A stretch of DNA of 43,813 bases, taken from contig CAADGB010000404.1 of NCBI GenBank assembly GCA_900696455.1, forward strand, positions 1 to 43,813. The letters run 5' to 3'. Positions 1 through 7,552 of the stretch are shown in pieces (positions within the stretch are counted from its first letter, which is position 1; every line of letters starts with the position of its first letter). Origin of the DNA: an uncultured delta proteobacterium. GTDB lineage: Bacteria; Myxococcota_A; Polyangia; Haliangiales; Haliangiaceae. Below the pieces are notes generated by a model. That model was given only the letters and a program-made list of their open reading frames with translations, searched no databases and had not been told where the DNA came from. Position numbers and translations under genes: made by a program.

Positions 1-132
1 CGTCTCGACGTATGCTTTGTCACCGTCGACGAAGAGAAGCTTGCCGCGGCCGTGGGTGCGGCGACCGTCCTTCCAGACGATCTCGCACGTCACCTCCGTC
101 CCCTTCGCGAGCTTCGTTGGATCGGCCTTCAT
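1..132 (-). CDS. Hypothetical small protein, 3' end outside window
   Basis: A frame opens with ATG at 132 and runs off the left edge of the window, giving at least 44 residues. Its ATG overlaps the TGA of the upstream gene (ATGA), the usual coupling in this genome. The visible part begins MKADPTKLAKGTEV and alternates short hydrophobic strands with Gly and charged turns, as in a small SH3-like beta-barrel. That fold is a guess from pattern only. I do not recognise the family. The call rests on the overlap and on codon use like that of its neighbours. Confidence 0.65.
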   Translation of the reverse strand, partial: MKADPTKLAKGTEVTCEIVWKDGRRTHGRGKLLFVDGDKAYVET

Positions 133-494
133 GCTCGCGCCCTCTGCTCGACGTTCTTGACGATCTCCGGTGGCGTACCGACGAGCCAGATGGTCGCGTG
201 TTGCGGCGTGCCGCACGGGCTCACGTAGGCGCGTTCGATGCCGCTCCACGGCTTCCCGTTGACGCGCCACACGACGACGAGCCAGCCGTAGGCGGTGCGC
301 ACCTGGAAGCCCCAGCCGTAGTACGTCGCGCGGTGGCCGAGGACGCTCACGGGCGTCGGGTCACCGCCCGAACGATCCCACGTGCCATCCGAGCGCTCGT
401 AGCCGCCGAGCCAGAGCACCCACTGGCGGAGGCGCTTGAGCAACGGGCGCTTGTCGAGCCACCACACGGATCCGTTGAAGCGGTAGACGTTCAC
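129..494 (-). CDS. Hypothetical Trp-rich protein
   Basis: This 121-residue protein starts MNVYRFNGSVWWLDKRPLL and has many Trp and Tyr residues throughout. There is no signal peptide or membrane segment I would trust. It overlaps the gene on each side by 4 bp (ATGA at its end, and its start overlaps the stop of the 491-721 gene), so it is translated as part of the last operon in the window. No catalytic motif is visible and I do not recognise the family. Confidence 0.75.
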   Translation of the reverse strand: MNVYRFNGSVWWLDKRPLLKRLRQWVLWLGGYERSDGTWDRSGGDPTPVSVLGHRATYYGWGFQVRTAYGWLVVVWRVNGKPWSGIERAYVSPCGTPQHATIWLVGTPPEIVKNVEQRARA

Positions 495-721
495 GATCTA
501 CCTCCTCGCACGATCACGAGCTCGGCGTTGCCGCAGTTCGTGCGGATGCGGTCGCTGTCCACGTCCAGCGACGGGTCGGCACTCGCCTCCGCCCACGCGC
601 GGAAGTACGCGTCCCCGTCGAGCGTGATGGAGACGCACAACGGCTTGCGCATCGTCTCCTCGTGAATCTTCCCGACGAGCGCGTGCGCGGCCGTGCGGAT
701 CGAATCGAGCGACGTCGCCAT
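491..721 (-). CDS. Hypothetical 76-residue protein
   Basis: The start is the ATG at 721, whose A is shared with the TGA of the DNA methyltransferase gene (TGATG), so translation is coupled. The 76-residue product begins MATSLDSIRTAAHALVGK and is mixed alpha/beta with no Cys cluster or membrane segment. A longer frame upstream of this start is Arg-rich and antisense-like in composition, so I reject the longer form. Function unknown. Its position directly after the methyltransferase might mean an accessory role, but nothing in the sequence shows this. Confidence 0.75.
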   Translation of the reverse strand: MATSLDSIRTAAHALVGKIHEETMRKPLCVSITLDGDAYFRAWAEASADPSLDVDSDRIRTNCGNAELVIVRGGRS

Positions 722-1551
722 CACGACCTCCGCGACATGCGAAGGGTGACCGTGCGGACGTCGGTGCCGCTCTCGCGGAACGAACCCTCGGGGAGCTCGT
801 CGAACTCGCCGCCGTTGGCCGACACCCACGAGCGGAAGTCGCGGTGTCGCGCGTCCTGGCGGAACATGACACCCTGCGGGAGCACGCTCACCAGGATCGC
901 GCCGGACGCGTCCGACGGCTGCATGTGATCGTAGGCGAGGCGGACGTGGTCGAGGTGGTTGCCGATGCCGACGCGGCAGAACGGCGGGTTCATGAGGACG
1001 CGGTTGGGTCGGATCCAGTCCGCGATCCCGGTGAAGCGCATGAAGTCGTCGACGCTGGAGACCATCGCCTGCGTCCCCATCTCGCGCAGCGGGTGATCGC
1101 CGGACATCGGCCGCTCGGTGAACAGGCCGAGGTTGAGCGCGAGCGTCGCGCGGCGCTTCTCGTTGCGCTCGACGACGATCACGTTGGCGCCCTGCTCGAG
1201 GGCCGCGAACACGAGCGCGCCGTCGCCGGCGCTCGGCTCCAGCACGACGTCGCCGTGGCGCACGTTCGCCTGACGAACGAGCTCGGTGGCGAGCTTGCCA
1301 GGCGTCGCGAAGAAGCCCTCGTCGGCCGCCGTCGTGACGACGCCGGTAGCGACCGCGCGATCGATAGCGTCGACGGGCGACTCCTTGAACACGTGAGCCT
1401 GCGCGCGGCGGTTCCACTTGCCGCCGATCGCCTGGAGCACCTTGTCGACGGCCTGGTACTCGGAGCGGCCGAGGCGCACCTGGATGCGCACGTTGTTGCC
1501 CTGGACCTCCAACTGCTGGAGCGTCTCGAGCGTGGCGGTGTCGATCTTCAT
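721..1551 (-). CDS. DNA adenine-type methyltransferase (class I SAM fold)
   Basis: This 276-residue protein has the two signatures of N6-adenine DNA methyltransferases. The SAM-binding motif I is EPSAGDG (residues 105-111) and the catalytic motif IV is NPPF (188-191). The acidic end of the second strand (VVERN, about 126-130) fits motif II. The N-terminal 70 residues contain a GGKWNRRAQ stretch, which I have seen in phage and plasmid methylases of this group. The start is ATG 1551, preceded by GGAAAGAG. It has no restriction partner nearby, so it is probably an orphan methylase that protects phage DNA or regulates it. The recognition sequence cannot be inferred. Confidence 0.9.
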   Translation of the reverse strand: MKIDTATLETLQQLEVQGNNVRIQVRLGRSEYQAVDKVLQAIGGKWNRRAQAHVFKESPVDAIDRAVATGVVTTAADEGFFATPGKLATELVRQANVRHGDVVLEPSAGDGALVFAALEQGANVIVVERNEKRRATLALNLGLFTERPMSGDHPLREMGTQAMVSSVDDFMRFTGIADWIRPNRVLMNPPFCRVGIGNHLDHVRLAYDHMQPSDASGAILVSVLPQGVMFRQDARHRDFRSWVSANGGEFDELPEGSFRESGTDVRTVTLRMSRRS

Positions 1552-1568
1552 GGTCGGTCTCTTTCCTT

Positions 1569-2063
1569 TCAGTGACGCGTAGCGAGTTGCTGCGTGACGG
1601 CCTCCTGCACGTCGTCGGGAAGCGGCCACAAGCCTAACATGCCCTTCGCCGCGATCGGCGTCGAAAGGCGGCGCACGTTGGTCAGCGCCCACGCGAAGCG
1701 GCCGGCGGTGTAGTCACCGAACGAGGCCTCGTGCTCGGCGGGCTTGGGCCACTCGGGGAACCCAAGCCAGCTCATGTCCGGGACGGTGCCCTGGACGCGC
1801 GTGACGTCGACGAGCTCGGCGACGGCGATCACGTGGCCGCACTCCGCCATGAGCGCGCGGAGGTTGGCGTAGCCGGCCGCGTGCAGGACCGTCGAGAACG
1901 GCGGGTTGCCGACGCACAACTCCTTGCAGTCGCGCGGGAAGCCCTTGCCGGCGTGGATCGCGAGCGGGCCGCGATACGGAGTCGACCAGCCGCGGGTCTC
2001 GTAGCGCTTGAGGTCGTGCGCGACGAGCGCCGCCCACGGTTGTGTGAGGGTGATCGCTTTCAC
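1569..2063 (-). CDS. ASCH-domain protein
   Basis: This 164-residue protein has the ASCH fold signatures: an N-terminal ITLTQPWA strand-helix, then YETRGW, then LAIHAGKG. ASCH domains are PUA-like beta-barrels thought to bind RNA. One bacterial member is an N4-acetylcytidine amidohydrolase, so nucleoside or RNA modification is a reasonable class-level guess. Many phages carry one without a known role. The start is GTG 2063, which overlaps the TGA of the upstream gene (GTGA); no ATG is available nearby. The C-terminal half continues as a normal globular domain without added motifs. Confidence 0.83.
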   Translation of the reverse strand: MKAITLTQPWAALVAHDLKRYETRGWSTPYRGPLAIHAGKGFPRDCKELCVGNPPFSTVLHAAGYANLRALMAECGHVIAVAELVDVTRVQGTVPDMSWLGFPEWPKPAEHEASFGDYTAGRFAWALTNVRRLSTPIAAKGMLGLWPLPDDVQEAVTQQLATRH

Positions 2064-2923
2064 GACGACGCCTCGGCCGCGCGCTGCTCCGCGTACGTCT
2101 TCGGCGCGTCCGGGTGCATCGCGGCGTAGAGCCGGCGGAACACCTGCGCCGCTTCCCAGCACCACAGCGGACCTGACTTCCACCCTTCGCACTCGGGCGG
2201 ATCGCTGTTGCCCTGGTCGCACCACGCCTCCCACCATGCCCGGCTCTGCTCGCTCGGCGTCGCGTCGGACACGTACGACATCGCCTCGCGGACCTTGGCG
2301 ATGCGATCCAGGACGGGGTCGAGCTCGACGCCCGCCTCGGCCGCCGCGTCCTCGATCGTCGTGCCCCACAGGCCGTTCTTGGCGTTGTACGTGAGCGGCG
2401 TGCGCTTGACGTCGTCGGCCGCGAAACGGTCGGCGCAGGCGTCGCACGCGTCGTACTCCTCGTCCTCGGTCTCGACATGGACCGTCGCGCGTCGACGGCA
2501 ACCCTCGCCGTCCGGTGGCGTCGGGCAATCGCACCGCGGGCGCTCGGCTTCGCGGTCCTCGTCGAGCTCCTTGCGCCGCTCGCGCTCGCACTCGAGGAGG
2601 TGCGCCATCGCGTCGCCGAACATGAACTCCTTCTTGGCGCCGTCGTCGCACGCGCGCAGCTTCTCGAGGAAGTAGTCGCGCGACCCGGCGTAGAGCCACC
2701 ACGCGAGACCGTTGGCGTCGCTGTGCCGGAACGCGAACTCGCCGATGTCGCCCCACACGAACACGACGCCGGGCGCGGCGAACACGTTGAACGAGTAGAT
2801 GCCGGTGCCGGGCTTCGCACACCGCCAGGTCCCGTCATCACGCTTCGTCAGGACGTGGTCCTTGAACGACTCGGCGGCGAGACGTTCGATGAGGGCTGAT
2901 TGCTCTTTGCTCGTGCGTGACAT
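2060..2923 (-). CDS. Hypothetical protein with Cys-rich insert
   Basis: This 287-residue protein starts at ATG 2923 behind AAGGACCGACC, the conserved initiation element of this genome. A central Cys cluster (CDC, then C, then CDAC spread over about 40 residues near 150-190) looks like a structural zinc site. A preceding acidic helix is rich in Glu and Arg. The C-terminal part is rich in Trp (WWEAW, WCWE). There is no recognisable catalytic motif. It follows a 120-bp gap with a long hairpin, so it may head its own message. Function unknown. Confidence 0.8.
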   Translation of the reverse strand: MSRTSKEQSALIERLAAESFKDHVLTKRDDGTWRCAKPGTGIYSFNVFAAPGVVFVWGDIGEFAFRHSDANGLAWWLYAGSRDYFLEKLRACDDGAKKEFMFGDAMAHLLECERERRKELDEDREAERPRCDCPTPPDGEGCRRRATVHVETEDEEYDACDACADRFAADDVKRTPLTYNAKNGLWGTTIEDAAAEAGVELDPVLDRIAKVREAMSYVSDATPSEQSRAWWEAWCDQGNSDPPECEGWKSGPLWCWEAAQVFRRLYAAMHPDAPKTYAEQRAAEASS

Positions 2924-2953
2924 GGTCGGTCCTTGCTGGTGAATCCGTGGGGA

Positions 2954-3007
2954 CCCGCCACCGGGTGTCACTCGGCCTCGGCCGTGTGGGGCTTTCCCGG
3001 TGGCGGG
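2954..3007 (-). other. Long stem-loop between endolysin and next gene
   Basis: CCCGCCACCGGG (2954-2965) and CCCGGTGGCGGG (2996-3007) form a perfect 12-bp inverted repeat. The loop itself contains CGGCC-TC-GGCCG (2973-2984). No T-run follows on the minus strand, so it is not a standard intrinsic terminator. It could be a processing site, an mRNA-stabilising element or an attenuator ahead of the 2060-2923 gene. Confidence 0.7.
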
Positions 3008-3043
3008 CTCAGGCGCGTTACCGATCGCTCGGCTCGCGCAGAG

Positions 3044-3895
3044 CTAGTATTTGTTGCCCTTGTAGGCGGGGTTCCACGCCTCGGGGATGGTCATGCCCTT
3101 CCCGATCTTGAAGGTCGGGCCGCCGTCCTTGAGGCCGAGCTCCTGCTGCATCGGCAGCACGATCGACTTCCAGATCGCCGAGCCGGGGGCGCTTTGACGC
3201 GTCCCGCTCGACTGGCGGTGTGCGACGAGCGCGCGGATGTTGCCGCCGCTCGCGGCGACGCGCGCGACGATCCACCTGATGACGTCGTGGCCGGCGGTGA
3301 TCATGGCCGGCGTCGGAACCATCTCGCGCCGGTTCGGCTCCGTCGCCGGCTTCCACAGCGTGCGCTCGTCGCCGGCGATGCCGGCATAGGTGCCGTTGAA
3401 CTCGATGCCGACGCACTGCTCGTTGAACCCGTGACCGTGGATCACGATGCGGTTGAAGTCGTGGAGCCAGAACTTCCCGCCACCGCGGCCGACGACGATG
3501 TGGGCGCCGACGGACCGGAGGCGCTCGCGCGTCTCCGCGAACACGCACGCCGTCTGGTGGATGCAGATGCCGGTCACCCGCTTCCACGAGCGCGGACCAC
3601 GATCGTCGTCGCGGTCGGATTCGAGGCGCATGTCGACGAGCCCCGGCGGATCGGGAGGCATCGCCGGCACGGTGAGCAACGCGTAGATGAAGTTGAGCTC
3701 GTGGTCGCTGATGACGTCGCGCTCGTTGTCGTTCGGTGCCACATCGCCGTGATCGGCGAGGACGCGATCGACAGCACCGAGGGTCTCATCGCCGAGGGCA
3801 CCGTCGGCACCGAACCGGGGGAGCTTTTTACCGAGGAGCAGGATCGCCTTCTGGAGCTTGACGACTTCCTGTCCCTTGTCACCGCGCTTGAGCAT
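3044..3895 (-). CDS. Endolysin: peptidoglycan-binding domain plus amidase_2
   Basis: This 283-residue lysin has an N-terminal peptidoglycan-binding domain (about 1-70, with LKRGDKGQEVVKLQ) and an N-acetylmuramoyl-L-alanine amidase domain (about 105-250). Family hallmarks are the zinc-ligand-type His in CIHQTA (H113), GHGFN followed by GIEFNG, and a second His in AHRQ (H226) followed by APG and IW. It should cut the bond between MurNAc and the peptide to lyse the host. The ATG at 3895 is chosen because AAGGAG lies 6 bp ahead; a GTG three bases earlier sits too close to it. No signal peptide is seen, so export probably needs a holin. A gene encoding an HExxH peptidase precedes it. Confidence 0.93.
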   Translation of the reverse strand: MLKRGDKGQEVVKLQKAILLLGKKLPRFGADGALGDETLGAVDRVLADHGDVAPNDNERDVISDHELNFIYALLTVPAMPPDPPGLVDMRLESDRDDDRGPRSWKRVTGICIHQTACVFAETRERLRSVGAHIVVGRGGGKFWLHDFNRIVIHGHGFNEQCVGIEFNGTYAGIAGDERTLWKPATEPNRREMVPTPAMITAGHDVIRWIVARVAASGGNIRALVAHRQSSGTRQSAPGSAIWKSIVLPMQQELGLKDGGPTFKIGKGMTIPEAWNPAYKGNKY

Positions 3896-3916
3896 CACGA
3901 TCTCCTTGATGATGGA

Positions 3917-4531
3917 TTACAGCAGCGACGCTTGACGTTGCCGTGGTTGGCGTCGTCGGGCCGCCTCCTCGATCTTGCGGCGAGCCGCGGCGCGCTGGCG
4001 CTCCGCCTGGATAACCTGATCCCAGGTTCGGGTCTCGACCGGCGTGAGGGTGTCGCGCAGCGCCTCGAAGGTCCGCGGACGGACGAGGCGCAACAGGTCG
4101 GGGTTCGTCAGGAACACGCGGAACGCCTCGGCGTACCATTCGTTGATGCGCATCGTCCCCGTGTACTCGTCGGGGTACGAGCTGATGGCAGGCTCGCCGG
4201 CGAACTCGAACACCGCCGGCGACAACGTGCCGGGCTCGCGACCATGCGCCTTGTCGACGTGGTGGCCCATCTCGTGGCACAGGACGCCGTAGGGCGTGCG
4301 ATCGACGGTGTAACCGGGGTAGCTCCAGGCGCGGCCGGCGGTGCCGATGAGCGCGCAGGCGCGCACGTCGATCCTGATGACGTCGGAACGGTAGTAGGCG
4401 CACACGCCGAACGACGCGTTGATCGTTGCGTCCAACTCGACCTCCACCGGCGCGACGGCGGGGTTGGCGCGGCGGAACGCGGTGAGCAGGTCGACGCCAC
4501 GCTGGTAGAGCTGCTCGCGCTGGCCGCTCAT
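3917..4531 (-). CDS. Putative zinc metallopeptidase (HExxH)
   Basis: This 204-residue protein carries HEMGHH (86-91), a zinc-binding HExxH motif. About 50 residues later comes NEWYAEAF, whose Glu could be the third ligand as in gluzincins. A stretch around 50-75 (RIDVRACALIG, then YPGYTVDRTPYGVL) precedes the helix. The C-terminus is a basic, Gln/Arg-rich helix. There is no signal peptide, so it would act in the cytoplasm unless released at lysis. It overlaps the upstream gene (ATGA) and ends 21 bp before the endolysin start, so it may be a lysis-associated or virion peptidase. The zinc peptidase call is firm at motif level; the substrate is unknown. Confidence 0.78.
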   Translation of the reverse strand: MSGQREQLYQRGVDLLTAFRRANPAVAPVEVELDATINASFGVCAYYRSDVIRIDVRACALIGTAGRAWSYPGYTVDRTPYGVLCHEMGHHVDKAHGREPGTLSPAVFEFAGEPAISSYPDEYTGTMRINEWYAEAFRVFLTNPDLLRLVRPRTFEALRDTLTPVETRTWDQVIQAERQRAAARRKIEEAARRRQPRQRQASLL

Positions 4532-4908
4532 CGCTCGCCTCCGCCGATGACGTGGAGCTCGTCGAACGATGCCCACGCCGTGACATGGCCGGTGGTGCCG
4601 CGCGTGCGCACGAGCGCGCGCAAGCCGGGGATGTCGACCTTCTCGACGCGCCCGAGCTGGCCGCGCTTGACGCCGATCGTCTCGCCGCGGTCGGTGCAAA
4701 TCTCGACCATGCAACCCTCGATCGGTGTGCCGCCGGTCCCCTGCACCGGGAACACCTCGAGCTCGCGTGCCGAGAACGACGCGTGATCGCCGGTTGCGAA
4801 CTCGACGCGCAGCTTGCCGCCGACGTCGGGGCCGACGATGCGGCCGTGGAGCTTGTGATACGAGCCCGGCGACTGCACCACGCACCATGGTCGGTTGTCG
4901 GAGATCAC
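4528..4908 (-). CDS. Hypothetical beta-rich protein
   Basis: This 126-residue protein starts at GTG 4908, which overlaps the upstream TGA (GTGA) and has GGAG 6-9 bp before it. The sequence consists of repeated short beta strands with Gly turns (HGRIVGPDVGGKLRVEF, then KRGQLGRVEKVDIPG), like two SH3/KOW-type barrels. No catalytic residues stand out. The family is unknown to me. Its place between a coiled-coil protein and the peptidase gives no functional hint. Confidence 0.75.
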   Translation of the reverse strand: MISDNRPWCVVQSPGSYHKLHGRIVGPDVGGKLRVEFATGDHASFSARELEVFPVQGTGGTPIEGCMVEICTDRGETIGVKRGQLGRVEKVDIPGLRALVRTRGTTGHVTAWASFDELHVIGGGER

Positions 4909-5864
4909 TTCGTCTCCTCGCCGTCGAGGGTGGTTGCCGTTGTGTCGACGGGCTTGGCGATTGGCGGTAGCACGGTCTCCTCGAGCACCGGCGGATCGGG
5001 TTGCCAGAGCAGCCTCGCCACCGCGCCGATGACGTCCGCCGTCGAGACGCTCTCCTCGGTGTCGACCTGGCCGTGGGGTTCGCGCGCGACCTCCACGATC
5101 ACCTTGCGCATCGCTTCCAGGCTCATCCACTCCGGGAACAGGAAGCGGTCCTCGGGATCCGACGCGAAGCCGCCCTCGTAGGTACGCATGAGGAGATCGT
5201 GCGCCAGGCGGAACACTTGGCCGTAATCCTCCTGCGTGCGCCAGATGTCCTCGGCGACGTCGCCGGCGAGCGACGCGTTGGCCATGCGCACCTTGTGGAG
5301 CTCCTCCTGGAGCCTGGCGATCTCCGCGTCGCGCTCGACGACGAGCTCCTCGCCCGACTTCGTGCCCGGCCGGTGAAGCGCCAGCGTCGCGCGATCGAAC
5401 GGCGCGATGACGCCGGCGATCTGGATCGTGACGAAATTCTTGGCCGCGCTCTTGTCGGCGTGCTCGATCAGCATCGCGAGCGCCGACTCGAGCATGGCGT
5501 GGTTGTGGACCGCGCGCAGCACGCGCCCCTTCGACTCGGCCGCCTTCGCGTCGGCCTCATCGAGCACCGCCTCCAGCGCGTCGGCCGACGTCGGCGGTGG
5601 AATCACCGGCCGTCGCGGGCGCGCAGCGGCGATCGCGGTGCGCACGTCGCGCGCGACCTCGTTGACGGTGTCGGCGAGCTCACCCGACGCAGCGTCGAGG
5701 ACGTCGCCCTCGATCGAGGACAGCGCCTCGGAGGCGGGCGTGATGTGCTTGGACGCGATGTACTCGACGAGGATGCGAGTGTCGTCGGTGTCGAGGGTGA
5801 CGCCCTCACCGTTCTCGACGGCATTGAGGACGGTGCGGAGGACGCGTGCGTGCGCGAGAGCCAT
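4905..5864 (-). CDS. Hypothetical 319-residue helical protein
   Basis: Starts at ATG 5864 (MALAHARVLRTVLNAVENGE). It is mostly helical and acidic, with a probable coiled coil near residues 175-200 (VERDAEIARLQEELHKVR). A Pro-rich break (PRRPVIPPPTS) separates an N-terminal domain of about 90 residues from the rest. There is no membrane segment or catalytic signature. It begins 2 bp after the stop of the small membrane protein upstream and overlaps the next gene by GTGA. I cannot assign a role. Confidence 0.8.
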   Translation of the reverse strand: MALAHARVLRTVLNAVENGEGVTLDTDDTRILVEYIASKHITPASEALSSIEGDVLDAASGELADTVNEVARDVRTAIAAARPRRPVIPPPTSADALEAVLDEADAKAAESKGRVLRAVHNHAMLESALAMLIEHADKSAAKNFVTIQIAGVIAPFDRATLALHRPGTKSGEELVVERDAEIARLQEELHKVRMANASLAGDVAEDIWRTQEDYGQVFRLAHDLLMRTYEGGFASDPEDRFLFPEWMSLEAMRKVIVEVAREPHGQVDTEESVSTADVIGAVARLLWQPDPPVLEETVLPPIAKPVDTTATTLDGEETK

Positions 5865-5866
5865 GG

Positions 5867-6028
5867 TCACTTGCCTTTCCGGTTGGCGCGCTCCTCGAGC
5901 GTGCCGCAGAGGACGACGATGAACGCGCACGCCAGCAGCATGTAGCCGACCGGCTCGGGCGCGGTGATGGCGACGTAGATCCCGAGCGCCAGGATCGCGA
6001 GCTTGAGGGCCGTGTTGATCACACGCAT
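5867..6028 (-). CDS. Small two-helix membrane protein (possible holin)
   Basis: A 53-residue protein from ATG 6028. It has two hydrophobic segments (about 5-22 and 26-43) joined by a short PEPVG turn, and a charged C-terminus ending ERANRKGK. The size and two-helix topology fit class II holins. It lies four genes ahead of the endolysin in the same operon, which is compatible with a lysis role. Other small membrane proteins in the window (23616-23852, 6341-6460, 7553-7645) compete for the same role. It overlaps the upstream HNH gene by 10 bp. Confidence 0.7.
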   Translation of the reverse strand: MRVINTALKLAILALGIYVAITAPEPVGYMLLACAFIVVLCGTLEERANRKGK

Positions 6029-6351
6029 GACGGGACCTCGTACGGCGTTCGCAGCCCGAGGAGACGACGGGTCTGCTCGATGCCGTCGTCCTCGAATTCG
6101 GTGCGCTGCGACTTCGACATGCCCTTGAAGGCGCCGTTGCTCTGGTGAAACTCGCCGTGATGCCCGCGGCAGAGCGGCATCCCGTCGTGATCGTGCGCTC
6201 GGCGGTCTCCGCCCTTCACCGGCGGACGCGCGACGCGGCCGGTGATGCGGTGGTGGATCTGCACCTCGCCGACGCATGGCGTGAGACCGCACGGTGCGCA
6301 GCAGTGCAGCCGCGTCACGCGAGCGGCGTAGTCGGGGTCCTCACCGGCCAC
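6019..6351 (-). CDS. HNH-type nuclease, Ref/DUF968-like
   Basis: This 110-residue protein has a Cys/His metal site: CC and CGLTPC upstream of VQIHHRITG, then HDGMPLCRGHHGEFHQ. The IHH and LC-x-x-HH pattern is that of HNH nucleases. The layout resembles phage Ref/DUF968 proteins, of which P1 Ref is a RecA-dependent HNH nuclease. The start is GTG 6351, 10 bp inside the preceding small gene; no upstream ATG fits. It may cut recombination intermediates or host DNA. Family-level assignment is good; the Ref relation is an inference from motif spacing. Confidence 0.75.
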   Translation of the reverse strand: MAGEDPDYAARVTRLHCCAPCGLTPCVGEVQIHHRITGRVARPPVKGGDRRAHDHDGMPLCRGHHGEFHQSNGAFKGMSKSQRTEFEDDGIEQTRRLLGLRTPYEVPSCV

Positions 6352-6460
6352 GGCGCGACCTCCACGGCCACGGCGCGACGTCGAGCGCGGCGGCGACGAA
6401 CCCGACGCAGCCGAGCGCGACCAGGCCGATCGCGAAGGCTATGCGGCGCACGGGCGTCAC
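6341..6460 (-). CDS. Small single-helix membrane peptide
   Basis: A 39-residue frame starts at GTG 6460, overlapping the queD stop as GTGA, and ends at TGA 6341-6343, 10 bp inside the HNH gene. It has one hydrophobic segment (about 7-27, AFAIGLVALGCVGFVAAA) flanked by basic residues. The overlaps at both ends fill what would otherwise be an odd 105-bp hole in a tightly packed operon, which is the main support. No function is visible; a membrane-acting peptide is plausible. Confidence 0.55.
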   Translation of the reverse strand: MTPVRRIAFAIGLVALGCVGFVAAALDVAPWPWRSRRGR

Positions 6461-7080
6461 CGCTGCGTCCTGTCCACGGTGTCGGCGGTGTGCTCGTCGA
6501 GCGGCGCGCGGTTGAGCGCGTCAACGCGCTGGCGCACACGCGAGCGATGGTCGGCGACACGCTGATCGGCGTCCTCCTCGGGCGAGGGAACGCCTGGCGG
6601 CCGACCGACGCGGACGTTACGCAGGCGGACCACCGACTCGAGCGTCACGGTCGCGGAGCAGTTGGGCGTCTCGAAGATCGTGACCTCGGCGACGCGGACG
6701 CCGGTGTCGGCCAGGAGCTCCTCGGCGAGGCGCGCGAGCTCGGCGGCGATCACCTCGGCGGTGGGTTCGCCGGGGAACACGTACGGCGGACGCTGGCCGC
6801 GGTCGCGCGCCTGGTTGACGCAGAACATGCGGAGCGCCTCGTCGTCGACGTTGACGAGCGTGGCGTGGTCCCACGTGCGATCGATCCAGCCGCCGACGCG
6901 CTCCTTGATCACGCCGAAGTCGACCACGCGGCCCTTGTCGTCGAGCTGGTCGGCGATGCAGGTGATGAGCGCGGTGTAGCGGTGACCGTGGAGGGTGGCG
7001 CACTTCGACTCGTGGCGAAGCACGCGGTGCGCGGCGTCCCACTCGAGGCGACGAGTGCAGGTCGTCGGGGCCGGTCTCAT
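6457..7080 (-). CDS. queD: 6-carboxy-tetrahydropterin synthase (QueD/PTPS family)
   Basis: This 207-residue protein has the QueD active site: zinc His in DAAHRV, catalytic-type Cys and two zinc His in KCATLHGHRY, the FGVIK and WDHATLVN segment with the Asp-His pair, PTAEVIA, and the substrate-binding Glu in FETPN. QueD turns 7,8-dihydroneopterin triphosphate into 6-carboxy-5,6,7,8-tetrahydropterin on the way to preQ0. In phages this pathway usually feeds 7-deazaguanine DNA modification. The last 50 residues, rich in Arg and Asp, extend past the usual 120-150-residue enzyme. The start ATG overlaps the lipoprotein gene (ATGA). FolE, QueE, QueC and DpdA are not seen in this window. Confidence 0.9.
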   Translation of the reverse strand: MRPAPTTCTRRLEWDAAHRVLRHESKCATLHGHRYTALITCIADQLDDKGRVVDFGVIKERVGGWIDRTWDHATLVNVDDEALRMFCVNQARDRGQRPPYVFPGEPTAEVIAAELARLAEELLADTGVRVAEVTIFETPNCSATVTLESVVRLRNVRVGRPPGVPSPEEDADQRVADHRSRVRQRVDALNRAPLDEHTADTVDRTQR

Positions 7081-7550
7081 GGCGCACACGCCCGCGTCGG
7101 CTTGGTCTCGGAGACCTGGTAGGCCGGCGCGCCGGTGAGGGTGTCGCCGATCACGCCGCGCGCCCACACGTCGAGGCCGCACGACAGATCGAACCATGTG
7201 GTGGACGTTGACGAGAACCCGCACGTCCACGTGAAGGACGCGATGTCGATCAGGCCGAGGTTGCTGTAGAGCTCGATCGCGCCGGCGTGCGGTCCGTCGG
7301 GCGCGCCGTCGGGACAGTTCACGTAGAAGCTGACCCGGGCGTAGTCGTGGTCGCCATCGGGACCGATGGTCACGGCGACCTCGATCAGCGTCGACGGCGG
7401 CGCGTCGACGTCGCGCGCATCGGTCGCCGCGTCCACGTCGGCGTCGGGCGCGAGCGCAGCGTCGACGTCGAGGACGTCGGCATCGGGGAGCGGTTCGTCG
7501 TCGGTGACGCACGCCGCGGTGAACAGGATCGCGAGAATGGCGAGACGCAT
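7077..7550 (-). CDS. Putative secreted/lipoprotein-like protein with Asp-rich linker
   Basis: A 157-residue protein from ATG 7550 with AGGAG 6 bp upstream. It has a short signal peptide, MRLAILAILFTAAC; the Cys at 14 could be lipidated although the -3 residue is Thr rather than Leu. An Asp/Ala-rich linker (about 15-50) leads to a beta-rich domain with Cys pairs (YVNCPDG, WTCGF, LSCGL). Secreted proteins with such Asp-rich linkers are common in Myxococcota, which hints at the host. In a phage it could be a superinfection-exclusion or surface-altering moron. The function is inferred only. Confidence 0.75.
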   Translation of the reverse strand: MRLAILAILFTAACVTDDEPLPDADVLDVDAALAPDADVDAATDARDVDAPPSTLIEVAVTIGPDGDHDYARVSFYVNCPDGAPDGPHAGAIELYSNLGLIDIASFTWTCGFSSTSTTWFDLSCGLDVWARGVIGDTLTGAPAYQVSETKPTRACAP

Positions 7551-7552
7551 GG

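Noticed and set aside
2060-2971. Longer start for the Cys-rich protein at 2971
   Set aside because: The extra 16 residues cover the conserved leader with its ribosome site, so the ATG at 2923 is the better start.
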